25,583 bases of DNA from an uncultured Prevotellaceae bacterium (lineage in GTDB: Bacteria; Bacteroidota; Bacteroidia; Bacteroidales; Muribaculaceae), in the NCBI GenBank assembly GCA_900541935.1, contig UQLZ01000031.1:1-25583 (forward strand), given 5' to 3'. Of the stretch, positions 15,830-21,837 are shown piece by piece (position 1 is the first letter of the stretch; each line of letters opens with the position of its first letter). A program made the position numbers and the translations under genes. The notes beneath the pieces are model-generated. The model did no database searches. It saw only the letters and a program-made list of their open reading frames with translations, and was not told the DNA's origin.

Positions 15830-16714
15830 TCATTTGTTCAAGGCGATACTCATCTGTGCCATCATTTCAAGCACTTGCTCAACTCCAGGACTTTTTGCAA
15901 TAATCTTCTTGTCCTTATCAAGAACATACACGCATGGAACAACTCGCATATCAAACTTACCTTCCATATCGTGTACTTCTGCCTTATACCAGTTTTCTGA
16001 ATCACCATCGCGCTTAACTGTCTTGTCAGAGTACAGTGAAACAATGGTAACCACACCAGAATTAATAAGAGTATTAGTTGCAATATCTGTATTCAGCCTC
16101 AATTTGTATAAGGATGTGTCAAAATTGCCGTCTATATTTAGGATAACAACATAATATTGTGATGCTAAAGAGTGCAATATTGCGTTTTCATCTCCTTTTT
16201 CTAATGTTAAATCCGTAAAAACAGCGTCAATTCTTGATGCTTGTAGTTTTTTTACATTGTTAAGCATAGCATCTCTAACTTCTGAATCCAATTTCTTGCT
16301 TTTAGAAAATGCCTCCGCAAAAAATCCGTACAAATCCTCACTACAATATTGAGAATAAGGCGAATATATATAATCATCAACAAAGCCTATCACTGTCTGA
16401 AGGTTTTTCTCATTTTTAGAAACACGCTTGACAAATGAATCAACAGACTCTTTGACAACATTCTTATCCGCAAGAATGAAGAATGAAAGATAGTCTGTAA
16501 AAGCATCTGCAAATGCTGAAATATCAGTTATCTCCTGCTTTTCAAGATCGCATTTATCCCACAAGTGCTTTGCCATAAAATCAGCGCGAAGATTAGTCTT
16601 TGTTAACTTATCCGGCACAGTCGGATACTCAAAAAGCGTTTTTGCATCGTTCTGAGCAGACAACGCAAACGGCAAGACTAACGCCAATACTAATATTCTA
16701 ATAATTCTATTCAT
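15830..16714 (-). CDS. DUF5106-type exported protein with degenerate thioredoxin-like domain
   Basis: The 294-residue protein starts with a signal peptide (MNRIIRILVLALVLPFALSAQ). The N-terminal half, FEYPTVPDKLTKTNLRADFMAKHLWDKCDLEK onward, resembles the Bacteroidetes DUF5106 domain. The C-terminal part (about 190-294: YYVVILNIDGNFDTS...FDMRVVPCVYVLDKDKKIIAKSPG) has the shape of a TlpA/thioredoxin fold, including the strand with the cis-Pro (VVPCVYVLDKD). There is no CXXC where a redox-active member would have it, so a disulfide role is unlikely by itself. The ATG at 16714 is preferred over an upstream TTG. It is the first gene of the long run and has a TATCTTTG box directly upstream, within a repeat element. 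Confidence 0.8.
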   Translation of the reverse strand: MNRIIRILVLALVLPFALSAQNDAKTLFEYPTVPDKLTKTNLRADFMAKHLWDKCDLEKQEITDISAFADAFTDYLSFFILADKNVVKESVDSFVKRVSKNEKNLQTVIGFVDDYIYSPYSQYCSEDLYGFFAEAFSKSKKLDSEVRDAMLNNVKKLQASRIDAVFTDLTLEKGDENAILHSLASQYYVVILNIDGNFDTSLYKLRLNTDIATNTLINSGVVTIVSLYSDKTVKRDGDSENWYKAEVHDMEGKFDMRVVPCVYVLDKDKKIIAKSPGVEQVLEMMAQMSIALNK

Positions 16715-16719
16715 AATTG

Positions 16720-16727
16720 CAAAGATA
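16720..16727 (-). promoter_or_regulatory. Putative -7 box of the DUF5106-to-dprA run
   Basis: TATCTTTG on the minus strand fits TAnnTTTG and ends 5 bp before the DUF5106 ATG, which would give an almost leaderless transcript. A second identical box at 16795-16802 would give a leader of about 75 nt that includes the unit 1 hairpin. Neither has a TTG at the ideal 19-20 bp. For the nearer box the closest TTG is 23 bp upstream. Confidence 0.45.
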
Positions 16728-16863
16728 ATACAAACCAAGAGGAGAAAAAACAAGTTTACTTGTTTTTTTATCCCGAGGTGCAGTTTATCTTATCCAAAGA
16801 TAGTGCAAGTCGAACGCAAAAAAAAGAAATTCACTTCATTTTTACTAAGACGCAGCCTATCTT
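16720..16863 (-). repeat. Tandem pair of imperfect inverted-repeat units
   Basis: There are two units of about 70 bp, 16720-16791 and 16795-16863. Each begins CAAAGATA followed by a TGCA-like block and ends with the complementary TATCTT preceded by GCAG. The left arms (CAAAGATAATACAA, CAAAGATAGTGCAA) resemble each other, as do the right arms (GTGCAGTTTATCTT, CGCAGCCTATCTT). Unit 1 holds a perfect internal stem AAAAAACAAGT / ACTTGTTTTTT (16745-16768). Read on the minus strand, each left arm is TATCTTTG, a consensus -7 promoter box pointing at the DUF5106 gene. I recall comparable repeats in Bacteroidales intergenic regions, but could not search. Confidence 0.7.
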
Positions 16864-17004
16864 GCACCAGCCAAGGCTCGTCAACCGACAAGGGACGGAC
16901 AAAAGGCTTGCACGCACCGCCTCACATTCGCTCCGCTCCGTAAAATAGTAGCCGAGAGCAAAAGCGGCAATCCTCACTCCGGCGAAAAACCACTCAAGCA
17001 ACAT
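16831..17004 (-). other. Doubtful 57-residue ORF overlapping the repeat
   Basis: Between the repeat pair and the hairpin at 17019-17052 lies a visibly G+C-richer block. Its minus strand is open from the ATG at 17004 and codes for a basic, Cys-containing peptide (starts MLLEWFFAGVRIAAFALGYY, ends GCVLVKMK). The 3' third runs into repeat unit 2. The ORF has no recognisable domain, no clear ribosome-binding context and an odd composition. It is more likely a chance reading frame in a conserved repeat than a gene. Confidence 0.25.
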
Positions 17005-17018
17005 CCTGGCGAAATAAG

Positions 17019-17052
17019 CAACTCCCCATACTCATTTAAGTATGAGGAGTTG
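17019..17052 (-). terminator. Hairpin after the lipoprotein/pseudogene region
   Basis: A 14-bp stem with one mismatch (CAACTCCCCATACT / AGTATGAGGAGTTG) closes a 6-nt loop 32 bp after the stop of the broken gene on the minus strand. It is followed by CTTATTTC, which is only weakly T-rich. It is probably a transcription end for the lipoprotein unit, though not a classical terminator. Confidence 0.5.
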
Positions 17053-17083
17053 AAGTTAAATAAGGATCAAACGTATAGAAGCG

Positions 17084-17356
17084 TTATTTCATATTTCGCA
17101 AATGATCTATACGATCACCGTACCGCTCCATAAGCCCCGAGGCTTCTTCCCAAACGCATTCATCAGCATCGTTATGCAATGTGCAGATATAATAGTATGC
17201 TTGAATGGCAAGTTCGCGCATCTTCTAGTCTTCGGGATAATTGATAGCAGTGAAAATCACATCACCAAAACAAGTGATTGCTTAGCGAGAGTCTTTCCTG
17301 TCAAGGTAAGCGTCCTCGCCGTCACAGAAAAGGTTGTTGAGTTCAACAAATGTCAT
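17084..17356 (-). pseudogene. Small gene interrupted by two in-frame stop codons
   Basis: From the ATG at 17356 one minus-strand frame of 90 codons reads like a normal acidic soluble protein. It is broken by TAA at 17282-17284 and TAG at 17225-17227, and ends at TAA 17084-17086. The pieces are 24, 18 and 46 residues: MTFVELNNLFCDGEDAYLDR..., AITCFGDVIFTAINYPED and KMRELAIQAYYYICTLHNDA...LRNMK. The last contains its own ATG (17221), so a 45-residue remnant could still be made. No family is recognised. Both stops could come from glutamine codons by one C-to-T change each (inference). It begins 24 bp after the stop of the BACON lipoprotein and in the same frame as it. A longer plus-strand frame over the same bases looks like a shadow. 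Confidence 0.6.
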
Positions 17357-17380
17357 TTCGGAGTAACGATATATTTGTAA

Positions 17381-18637
17381 TTAAATGATTGAGCCTAAGC
17401 AACGGATATCCCAAATGGAATAAGAGGTATGGGTACCGTTGTAATAAACATCAACTCTTACGGTAATTTCACTCTGGGAGTTACGGATATAACTCATTGA
17501 ATAATGCTCGGTTAAACCGTAGTTATTCTTTGACACTATTTCAGTCATAAGCAGTCGAGATTGCTTACCCATACAGCCTATGGAAGCAAACAGACGTGTT
17601 ATGTCTCCTGCGGCGAAGTCGTAACCCTCAATCTCGTTAGGGAGAATCCAATTAAGGTCAAAGGTCTTCATTCTGTTGACTAAAGCCTCGTCGGCATACT
17701 TGATTGTAATTTCCATACCGTCCGTTGATGTGATTCCGACCAAATTGCCGTCATTCCACTTAAACCTGTATGCGGTCCAATGGGTTGTCGCGTCATTATT
17801 CCGCACCTCGCTAACGTAACCGTTATTGTCGTATGACACTTCATAAACGGTCTGCATTCCGTCTTCATCCCATTGATATGCTCCACTTGTAATCTGCCGT
17901 TCACCAAGTTGCATATATTTGAAAACAGCGGAATGATTACTTCCAGAAGTTTCAGATTTACCAGAGGGATGATAAACAGTATTTGTTCGGCTAAAAGCAG
18001 TCACTGCTTCTCCCTCCCAATTCAGATTGAATACCTCTTGACTCTCACAATAATCGTCTCCTTGTTGAAAGGGACCGTTATCTATTTCGTCACGCCATTC
18101 TGCGGTGTAATCACATAATCTGTCATCGTTATAATTCAATACATATCGTTCCACCCCATCATCATAAGCACTACCAGAATTATAGATATAGTTGGCCTTT
18201 ATTATCTCAATTTGCCCCACTGGCACACCAGGGAGAGGCTCATCGCCATCTTCCTCGGTGGTCTGAGTAATAGTCAAGACTACACGCGAGTCTTCGCAGA
18301 TTATTATGATGTAGGCAGTTCGGGGTTGTCCTGTTAGGTTGCGGTCAAGACGGAAACTGACAGCTACATATCCTGCCTCACCGCTGGTAGTGTCTAAATG
18401 TAGCCATTCAATATCTTCGGGCGCACCTGATGATGTCGGACTTACCCAAGCACTCCAAGACGCAGCAGCGGTAAAGTTAACCTGTCCTCCAGATGAATTA
18501 GCGGCAAGGGACAGATTTGTAGATTGTCCTTTATCAAGCGATATTTTCTGCAAGTCATCTTCCGAGGAAGAGCAGGAAGTCATCGCCAATACAGCACAAA
18601 TGGCAACGGAAAAGAGCAACAATAGATATTTCTTCAT
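17381..18637 (-). CDS. BACON-domain surface lipoprotein
   Basis: The 418-residue exported protein has a lipoprotein signal (MKKYLLLLFSVAICAVLAMTSC, lipidated Cys22). The residues after the Cys are SSSEDD, an acidic stretch like the Bacteroidetes surface-export signal, so exposure on the cell surface is plausible. Residues about 35-128 look like a BACON domain (SWSAWVSP...WLHLDTTSGEAGYVAVSFRLDRN...RTAYIIIICEDSRVVLTITQ), a fold often attached to glycan- or mucin-binding proteins. The rest (about 135-418) is rich in beta strands with repeated Y-x-x-D/N-x-G patterns, such as VSYDNNGYVSEV and FKWNDGNLVGITSTDG. That recalls DUF4595-like lipoproteins, an assignment I hold loosely. No catalytic motif is seen. 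It follows a small lipoprotein by 14 bp. Confidence 0.8.
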   Translation of the reverse strand: MKKYLLLLFSVAICAVLAMTSCSSSEDDLQKISLDKGQSTNLSLAANSSGGQVNFTAAASWSAWVSPTSSGAPEDIEWLHLDTTSGEAGYVAVSFRLDRNLTGQPRTAYIIIICEDSRVVLTITQTTEEDGDEPLPGVPVGQIEIIKANYIYNSGSAYDDGVERYVLNYNDDRLCDYTAEWRDEIDNGPFQQGDDYCESQEVFNLNWEGEAVTAFSRTNTVYHPSGKSETSGSNHSAVFKYMQLGERQITSGAYQWDEDGMQTVYEVSYDNNGYVSEVRNNDATTHWTAYRFKWNDGNLVGITSTDGMEITIKYADEALVNRMKTFDLNWILPNEIEGYDFAAGDITRLFASIGCMGKQSRLLMTEIVSKNNYGLTEHYSMSYIRNSQSEITVRVDVYYNGTHTSYSIWDIRCLGSII

Positions 18638-18651
18638 AAGTCAAATAGTTT

Positions 18652-18957
18652 TCAATTAATTTCAAATGATTTGATTTTAGCCGTCGGCTTGATATAATCA
18701 ACAGAAAAAGCAATTCCGTTTTCCATACGCACTTCCTCTGCAAGTGAGGTGGCACGCTGTTGAAGTTCTTGTTGTTCCGAGCGGTCTTTTGATTTATAGA
18801 CAGCTTGGAAAGCATCTGTGAGTTGTGTGTCATTTTCGCCCATTTCGGCATAGACATCGGCAAGCGGTTTGAGCGGAGCAGTTCCTTGTGAACCGCCGCA
18901 CGCTGACAGCATAAAAGCCAAGCTCAGAATACTGAAAATAGATTTGATCGGTTTCAT
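18652..18957 (-). CDS. Small hypothetical lipoprotein
   Basis: This is a 101-residue protein with a clear lipoprotein signal: basic start MKPIKS, hydrophobic core and lipobox LSAC with Cys20, then GGSQG. The mature part of about 80 residues is charged and mostly helical (LADVYAEMGENDTQLTDAFQAVYKSKDRSEQQELQQRATSL), followed by a short probable beta segment ending KIKSFEIN. No family is recognised. The abrupt end may mean a truncated longer lipoprotein, but nothing in the next bases proves this. It is first in a unit with the BACON lipoprotein. A promoter lies about 205 bp upstream, leaving a long leader. Confidence 0.75.
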   Translation of the reverse strand: MKPIKSIFSILSLAFMLSACGGSQGTAPLKPLADVYAEMGENDTQLTDAFQAVYKSKDRSEQQELQQRATSLAEEVRMENGIAFSVDYIKPTAKIKSFEIN

Positions 18958-19162
18958 ATTTTATTTATTTGATGTATTGCTTGGGTAGATATTCAGAACA
19001 CGTATCAGCAGAATTATCAGGGTGCCTCTGCTACTCTTACCGGCTCATGGCATGGATAAGAACCGTCACATGCTGACAACACAGTCGGTCCCGAAAATAA
19101 TACTGATTGATCAAGAATCTTATTTTTTCATTTCTTAATTATTAATAACGTTTTATATATGG
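18958..19162 (-). promoter_or_regulatory. Long 5' leader with possible RNA structure
   Basis: The promoter at 19163-19192 lies about 205 bp before the small lipoprotein start, so the transcript should carry a leader of about 200 nt. Within it AGCAGA and TCTGCT (19007-19012 / 19027-19032) can pair over a 14-nt loop, and GTCA/TGAC pairs also occur. A minus-strand frame from 19127 to 19020 is open for 36 codons (it includes VLSACDGSYPCHEP) but has no ATG. I could not match it to any known riboswitch. It may be a regulatory leader or a remnant of another lipoprotein signal. Confidence 0.4.
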
Positions 19163-19192
19163 CAAAGGTAGCATTAGTTTTCAATCTTACAA
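19163..19192 (-). promoter_or_regulatory. Putative promoter of the lipoprotein unit
   Basis: On the minus strand TTG (19190-19192) is followed by exactly 19 bp and then TACCTTTG (19163-19170). This is one of the best matches in the window to the Bacteroidetes TTTG-N19-TAnnTTTG consensus, and it faces the lipoprotein genes. Confidence 0.65.
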
Positions 19193-19208
19193 TCACGGAA
19201 AACCGTGA
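19193..19208. promoter_or_regulatory. Perfect palindrome at the upstream edge of the lipoprotein promoter
   Basis: TCACGG-AAAA-CCGTGA is a perfect 6-bp inverted repeat with a 4-bp spacer. It begins at the base next to the -33 TTG. The position fits an operator for an activator or repressor. The rest of the gap up to the next promoter (19209-19389) is A+T-rich and I see nothing else in it. Confidence 0.4.
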
Positions 19209-19389
19209 CACGACTCATTCCCTTTAAGTTTTTTTTCAAAAAGGTTACACTTTAAAAACAAATCTCTAAAAACAGCGTCTATATTCGTATTCTCCAAATG
19301 TTTACTCTGGAATAATATACAAATGATAACAAATTCTGATTTTTGAAAATAATTTATCTGCTTTGTCGCTATTTTTACACAATTTTTTT

Positions 19390-19397
19390 TAATTTTG
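19390..19397 (+). promoter_or_regulatory. Putative -7 box of the cytidylate-kinase-like gene
   Basis: TAATTTTG fits TAnnTTTG and lies 27 bp before the ATG at 19425. The nearest upstream TTG (19363-19365) is 24 bp away, longer than usual. This box also argues against translation from the TTG inside it at 19395. Confidence 0.5.
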
Positions 19398-19424
19398 CGA
19401 TACAGACATAAGAAAATTACTGTT

Positions 19425-20063
19425 ATGATAGATACAGACAAAAAATTTATTGTTACTATCGGACGACAATTCGGTAGTGGCGGTCACAATATTGCTAAAA
19501 AACTTGCAGAAAAATTAGGCATTGGCTTTTATGATAAAGAGCTACTCCTTGAAGCAGCCAAAGAAACAGGTCTAAACCCCGACCTGTTCGAGAAGGCAGA
19601 TGAGAAATTACCTTCTTTTTATATCGGTAATATCTCGATGAATATCGGATACTATATCCAGCCTTTCCACCCTTCTCATTCGGCAAATTTTTATGAGCGA
19701 GTAAATAAGGCTATTTGCGATATGATTGAAGAAATCGCCCAAAAGGAGTCTTGCGTTATCGTTGGAAGATGTGCTGACCATATCCTCCGCAACAAAGAGA
19801 AATGCATAAGCATCTTCATCAGCGCCGACAAAGACTCTTGTGCTGAAAGAGTTATGCAACGCACAGAAGGATTAAACAAGAGCGAGGCTATTGCTCTTGC
19901 TACAAAAGAAGACAAACTAAGAGCAGAATACTACAACTTCTATACAGACAAGGAATGGGGAACCGCAAATTCTTATGACCTTTGCATAGATTCCTCCAAA
20001 CTTGCAGAAGATAAAGTTATTGATATTCTGATAAATTACATCGAAACAAGACTAAAAGACTAA
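19425..20063 (+). CDS. Cytidylate kinase-like family protein
   Basis: This is a 212-residue P-loop kinase-like protein of the cytidylate-kinase-like (AAA_26 type) family. The Walker A-type segment is unusual, TIGRQFGSGGHNIAKKLAEKLGIGFYDKELL, where GSGG replaces GSGKS. VIVGRCADHILRN and IFISADKDSCAERVMQR follow, as in nucleotide kinases, and the final part WGTANSYDLCIDSSKL resembles the nucleoside kinase C terminus. The substrate is unknown, and the family is distinct from true Cmk. The ATG at 19425 (MIDTDKKFIVTIGRQ) is preferred over a TTG at 19395 that lies inside the -7 box. It converges with a DUF308 gene and their 3' ends overlap by 4 bp. Confidence 0.85.
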   Translation: MIDTDKKFIVTIGRQFGSGGHNIAKKLAEKLGIGFYDKELLLEAAKETGLNPDLFEKADEKLPSFYIGNISMNIGYYIQPFHPSHSANFYERVNKAICDMIEEIAQKESCVIVGRCADHILRNKEKCISIFISADKDSCAERVMQRTEGLNKSEAIALATKEDKLRAEYYNFYTDKEWGTANSYDLCIDSSKLAEDKVIDILINYIETRLKD

Positions 20064-20677
20064 TCGAGTAGTTTGTGGTTATCGCTGGACTCTGATTGCG
20101 GTTTTTCAACTTCCTGAATTTCGATAACGTTATTTTCCTCGTCTTGCTTTGTAGCAATTCTTTTGCGCTTGAAAAACATTTCTGCCAAAGAATTGATAGA
20201 AAAGGCGACCAAAGCAATACCGACTATCAGCACGGCAACGCTTTCAATAGTTTTCACATCCAATGTAAGCATTATTATGCCTGACATTAGAAGCAAAACT
20301 GGTATCACAAAGAAACCTGCCCCAAATTTCACTTCCTTTCTGGAAGCCAACAGGTTCCACAAATCGATGATACCAACAACTATTAGCGATGCTGCAAAGA
20401 TATAGACAACTATACCAACAAAAAATTCCGGAATTGCCATTAATGCTATTCCAAGAGCGATAGCACCTGCAGACGCTATGACTGAAACAACTGGCAGCAT
20501 ACCACCCTGCCTGTTAACGAGCACTGAAATCAACGAAATGCAGGCAGGAACAATAAAGGTAACGCCAAAAAGCATTATGATAGTTTCAAGAACTCTCTCA
20601 CGAGAGTTCAAAAATATCAAAGACAATCCTATAATCAGGAGTACGGAATTAACTAATAAACTAACTTTATTTTTCAT
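20060..20677 (-). CDS. DUF308 (HdeD-like) membrane protein
   Basis: The 205-residue inner-membrane protein has about six hydrophobic helices between residues 6 and 165: VSLLVNSVLLIIGLSLIFL, IIMLFGVTFIVPACISLI, VVSVIASAGAIALGIALMAI, FVGIVVYIFAASLIVVGII, FVIPVLLLMSGIIML and VAVLIVGIALVAFSI. A charged cytoplasmic tail (FKRKRIATKQDEENN...) follows. The repeated glycine-containing helices and the pattern P-x-F-x-G...DLW fit DUF308/HdeD. In enterobacteria HdeD is linked to acid resistance, but that role cannot be transferred here. The stop codon overlaps the end of the convergent kinase-like gene. It is transcribed divergently from the lipid kinase gene across a 75-bp gap. Confidence 0.82.
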   Translation of the reverse strand: MKNKVSLLVNSVLLIIGLSLIFLNSRERVLETIIMLFGVTFIVPACISLISVLVNRQGGMLPVVSVIASAGAIALGIALMAIPEFFVGIVVYIFAASLIVVGIIDLWNLLASRKEVKFGAGFFVIPVLLLMSGIIMLTLDVKTIESVAVLIVGIALVAFSINSLAEMFFKRKRIATKQDEENNVIEIQEVEKPQSESSDNHKLLD

Positions 20678-20695
20678 AACTATTTTTTTATAATG

Positions 20696-20735
20696 CGAAG
20701 GTAAGAATATTTTCTTATTAAACCATTTAGATTTG
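20696..20735. promoter_or_regulatory. Divergent -7 boxes between DUF308 and lipid kinase genes
   Basis: On the minus strand TACCTTCG (20696-20703) is one base from TAnnTTTG and lies 18 bp before the DUF308 start. On the plus strand TAGATTTG (20728-20735) is a full match, 17 bp before the lipid kinase ATG. Neither has a clear TTG at the ideal distance. Confidence 0.45.
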
Positions 20736-20752
20736 ATTTTGTTTAAAACAAT

Positions 20753-21724
20753 ATGGATAACAAAAGAAAAATACTTGCACTGATTAATCCTATCTCAGGG
20801 ACTTTGAACAAAGACTCCCTACCAAAGGCCATAGACAAAATCATTGATTATGAAAAGTTTGAAATAGAAATAAAATATACCGAACACGCAAACCATGCCT
20901 ATGAACTGTCAAAAGAAGCGGCAGCAAACGGCTACTACGGAGTTCTCGCAATTGGTGGTGACGGAACGGTTAACGAAGTTGCTTCTGCCCTATGTGATAC
21001 CGAAACTGCTTTAGGCATAATTCCGCTTGGCTCAGGCAATGGGCTGGCAAGGCATCTTAGAATACCTTTAAATATTGATAAGGCAATCAGCATTATCAAT
21101 GAAAACCACATAGAAAATTTTGACTATTGCACAGCAAATGATCGGAAATTCTTCTGCACATGCGGTTTGGGATTTGACGCACAAGTAAGTTCAACTTTTG
21201 CAAAGCGAGGCAAACGCGGACCTGTTGGATATTTTCAAAGTGCGATATCAGAATACATCAAATACCGTTCACAAACATATAAGATAACTTCCTCAAACGG
21301 GATAATTACAGAAAAGGCATTTATCATCGCATGCGGTAACGCTTCACAGTACGGCAATAACGCTTACATTACACCTAATGCCGACATGCAGGACGGAGAG
21401 ATTGACGTTACCGTTATGCTGCCAATCACGCCTTTTGACACGGCTATGCTTGGACTGCTGCTTTTTTCAAAACATATCGACCAGGATGTGAACATAATAT
21501 CTTTCCGCACTGCAGACCTCTCTATTGAAAGGGAAAGCGAAGGTATAATGCATCTCGACGGTGAACCAGTCAATATGCCAAAGACTATTGAAATAAAATG
21601 CCACAAAGGAGGATTGAAAATTTTCGTTCCAACAGAATCAAGGGAAAAATTCAAATTCCTTTCAACTGTTGACTCCGACTTTTGGAATTTTATCAATTCA
21701 ATACGTTCGGAACTAAACATTTAG
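20753..21724 (+). CDS. Diacylglycerol kinase family lipid kinase (YegS/BmrU type)
   Basis: This is a soluble or peripheral lipid kinase of 323 residues. The catalytic N-terminal domain shows ALINPISGTLNKDSLP, the nucleotide-binding GGDGTVNEVASAL (about residues 65-77) and IPLGSGNGLARHLRIP, which are the diagnostic DAGK motifs. The C-terminal beta-sandwich includes FFCTCGLGFDAQVSSTFAKRGKRGPVGYF, IACGNASQYGNNAYITPNADMQDGEIDV and MHLDGEPV. The actual lipid (diacylglycerol, phosphatidylglycerol or a sphingoid base) is not shown by the sequence. Sphingolipid-related substrates are conceivable in Bacteroidales, but that is inference only. It lies 113 bp before purL in the same direction, and each gene has its own candidate promoter. 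Confidence 0.92.
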   Translation: MDNKRKILALINPISGTLNKDSLPKAIDKIIDYEKFEIEIKYTEHANHAYELSKEAAANGYYGVLAIGGDGTVNEVASALCDTETALGIIPLGSGNGLARHLRIPLNIDKAISIINENHIENFDYCTANDRKFFCTCGLGFDAQVSSTFAKRGKRGPVGYFQSAISEYIKYRSQTYKITSSNGIITEKAFIIACGNASQYGNNAYITPNADMQDGEIDVTVMLPITPFDTAMLGLLLFSKHIDQDVNIISFRTADLSIERESEGIMHLDGEPVNMPKTIEIKCHKGGLKIFVPTESREKFKFLSTVDSDFWNFINSIRSELNI

Positions 21725-21799
21725 AGAAATAAATAAACAATATGCCTTTTTCATTGGCAATAATCTTCAAAATTATGTGTTTTTTCGGTCTATTTTAAC

Positions 21800-21807
21800 T
21801 AATTTTG
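21800..21807 (+). promoter_or_regulatory. Putative -7 box of purL
   Basis: TAATTTTG matches TAnnTTTG and lies 30 bp before the purL ATG. No TTG is found at the ideal upstream distance. A weak inverted repeat (TGCC...GGCA, near 21743-21759) precedes it. No purine riboswitch is apparent in the 113-bp gap. Confidence 0.5.
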
Positions 21808-21837
21808 CAGACAGATACAAACTTCAAAAAGATAACT

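Noticed and set aside
16760..16948. Plus-strand open frame of 62 codons across the repeat units
   Set aside because: It spans the inverted repeat and the G+C-rich block, with low-complexity content, and shows no coding features.
17102..17380. Plus-strand open frame of 92 codons over the broken minus-strand gene
   Set aside because: The minus-strand pieces read more like protein and follow the lipoprotein gene closely. The plus frame has no upstream promoter or recognisable motif. It remains the main alternative to the pseudogene call.
18555..18863. 102-codon minus-strand frame overlapping both lipoprotein genes
   Set aside because: It spans two genes with clear lipoprotein signals in other frames and has no features of its own.
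21805..21837. TTG start of purL 11 codons upstream
   Set aside because: The TTG lies in the TAATTTTG promoter box, and the ATG at 21838 gives the typical family N terminus.
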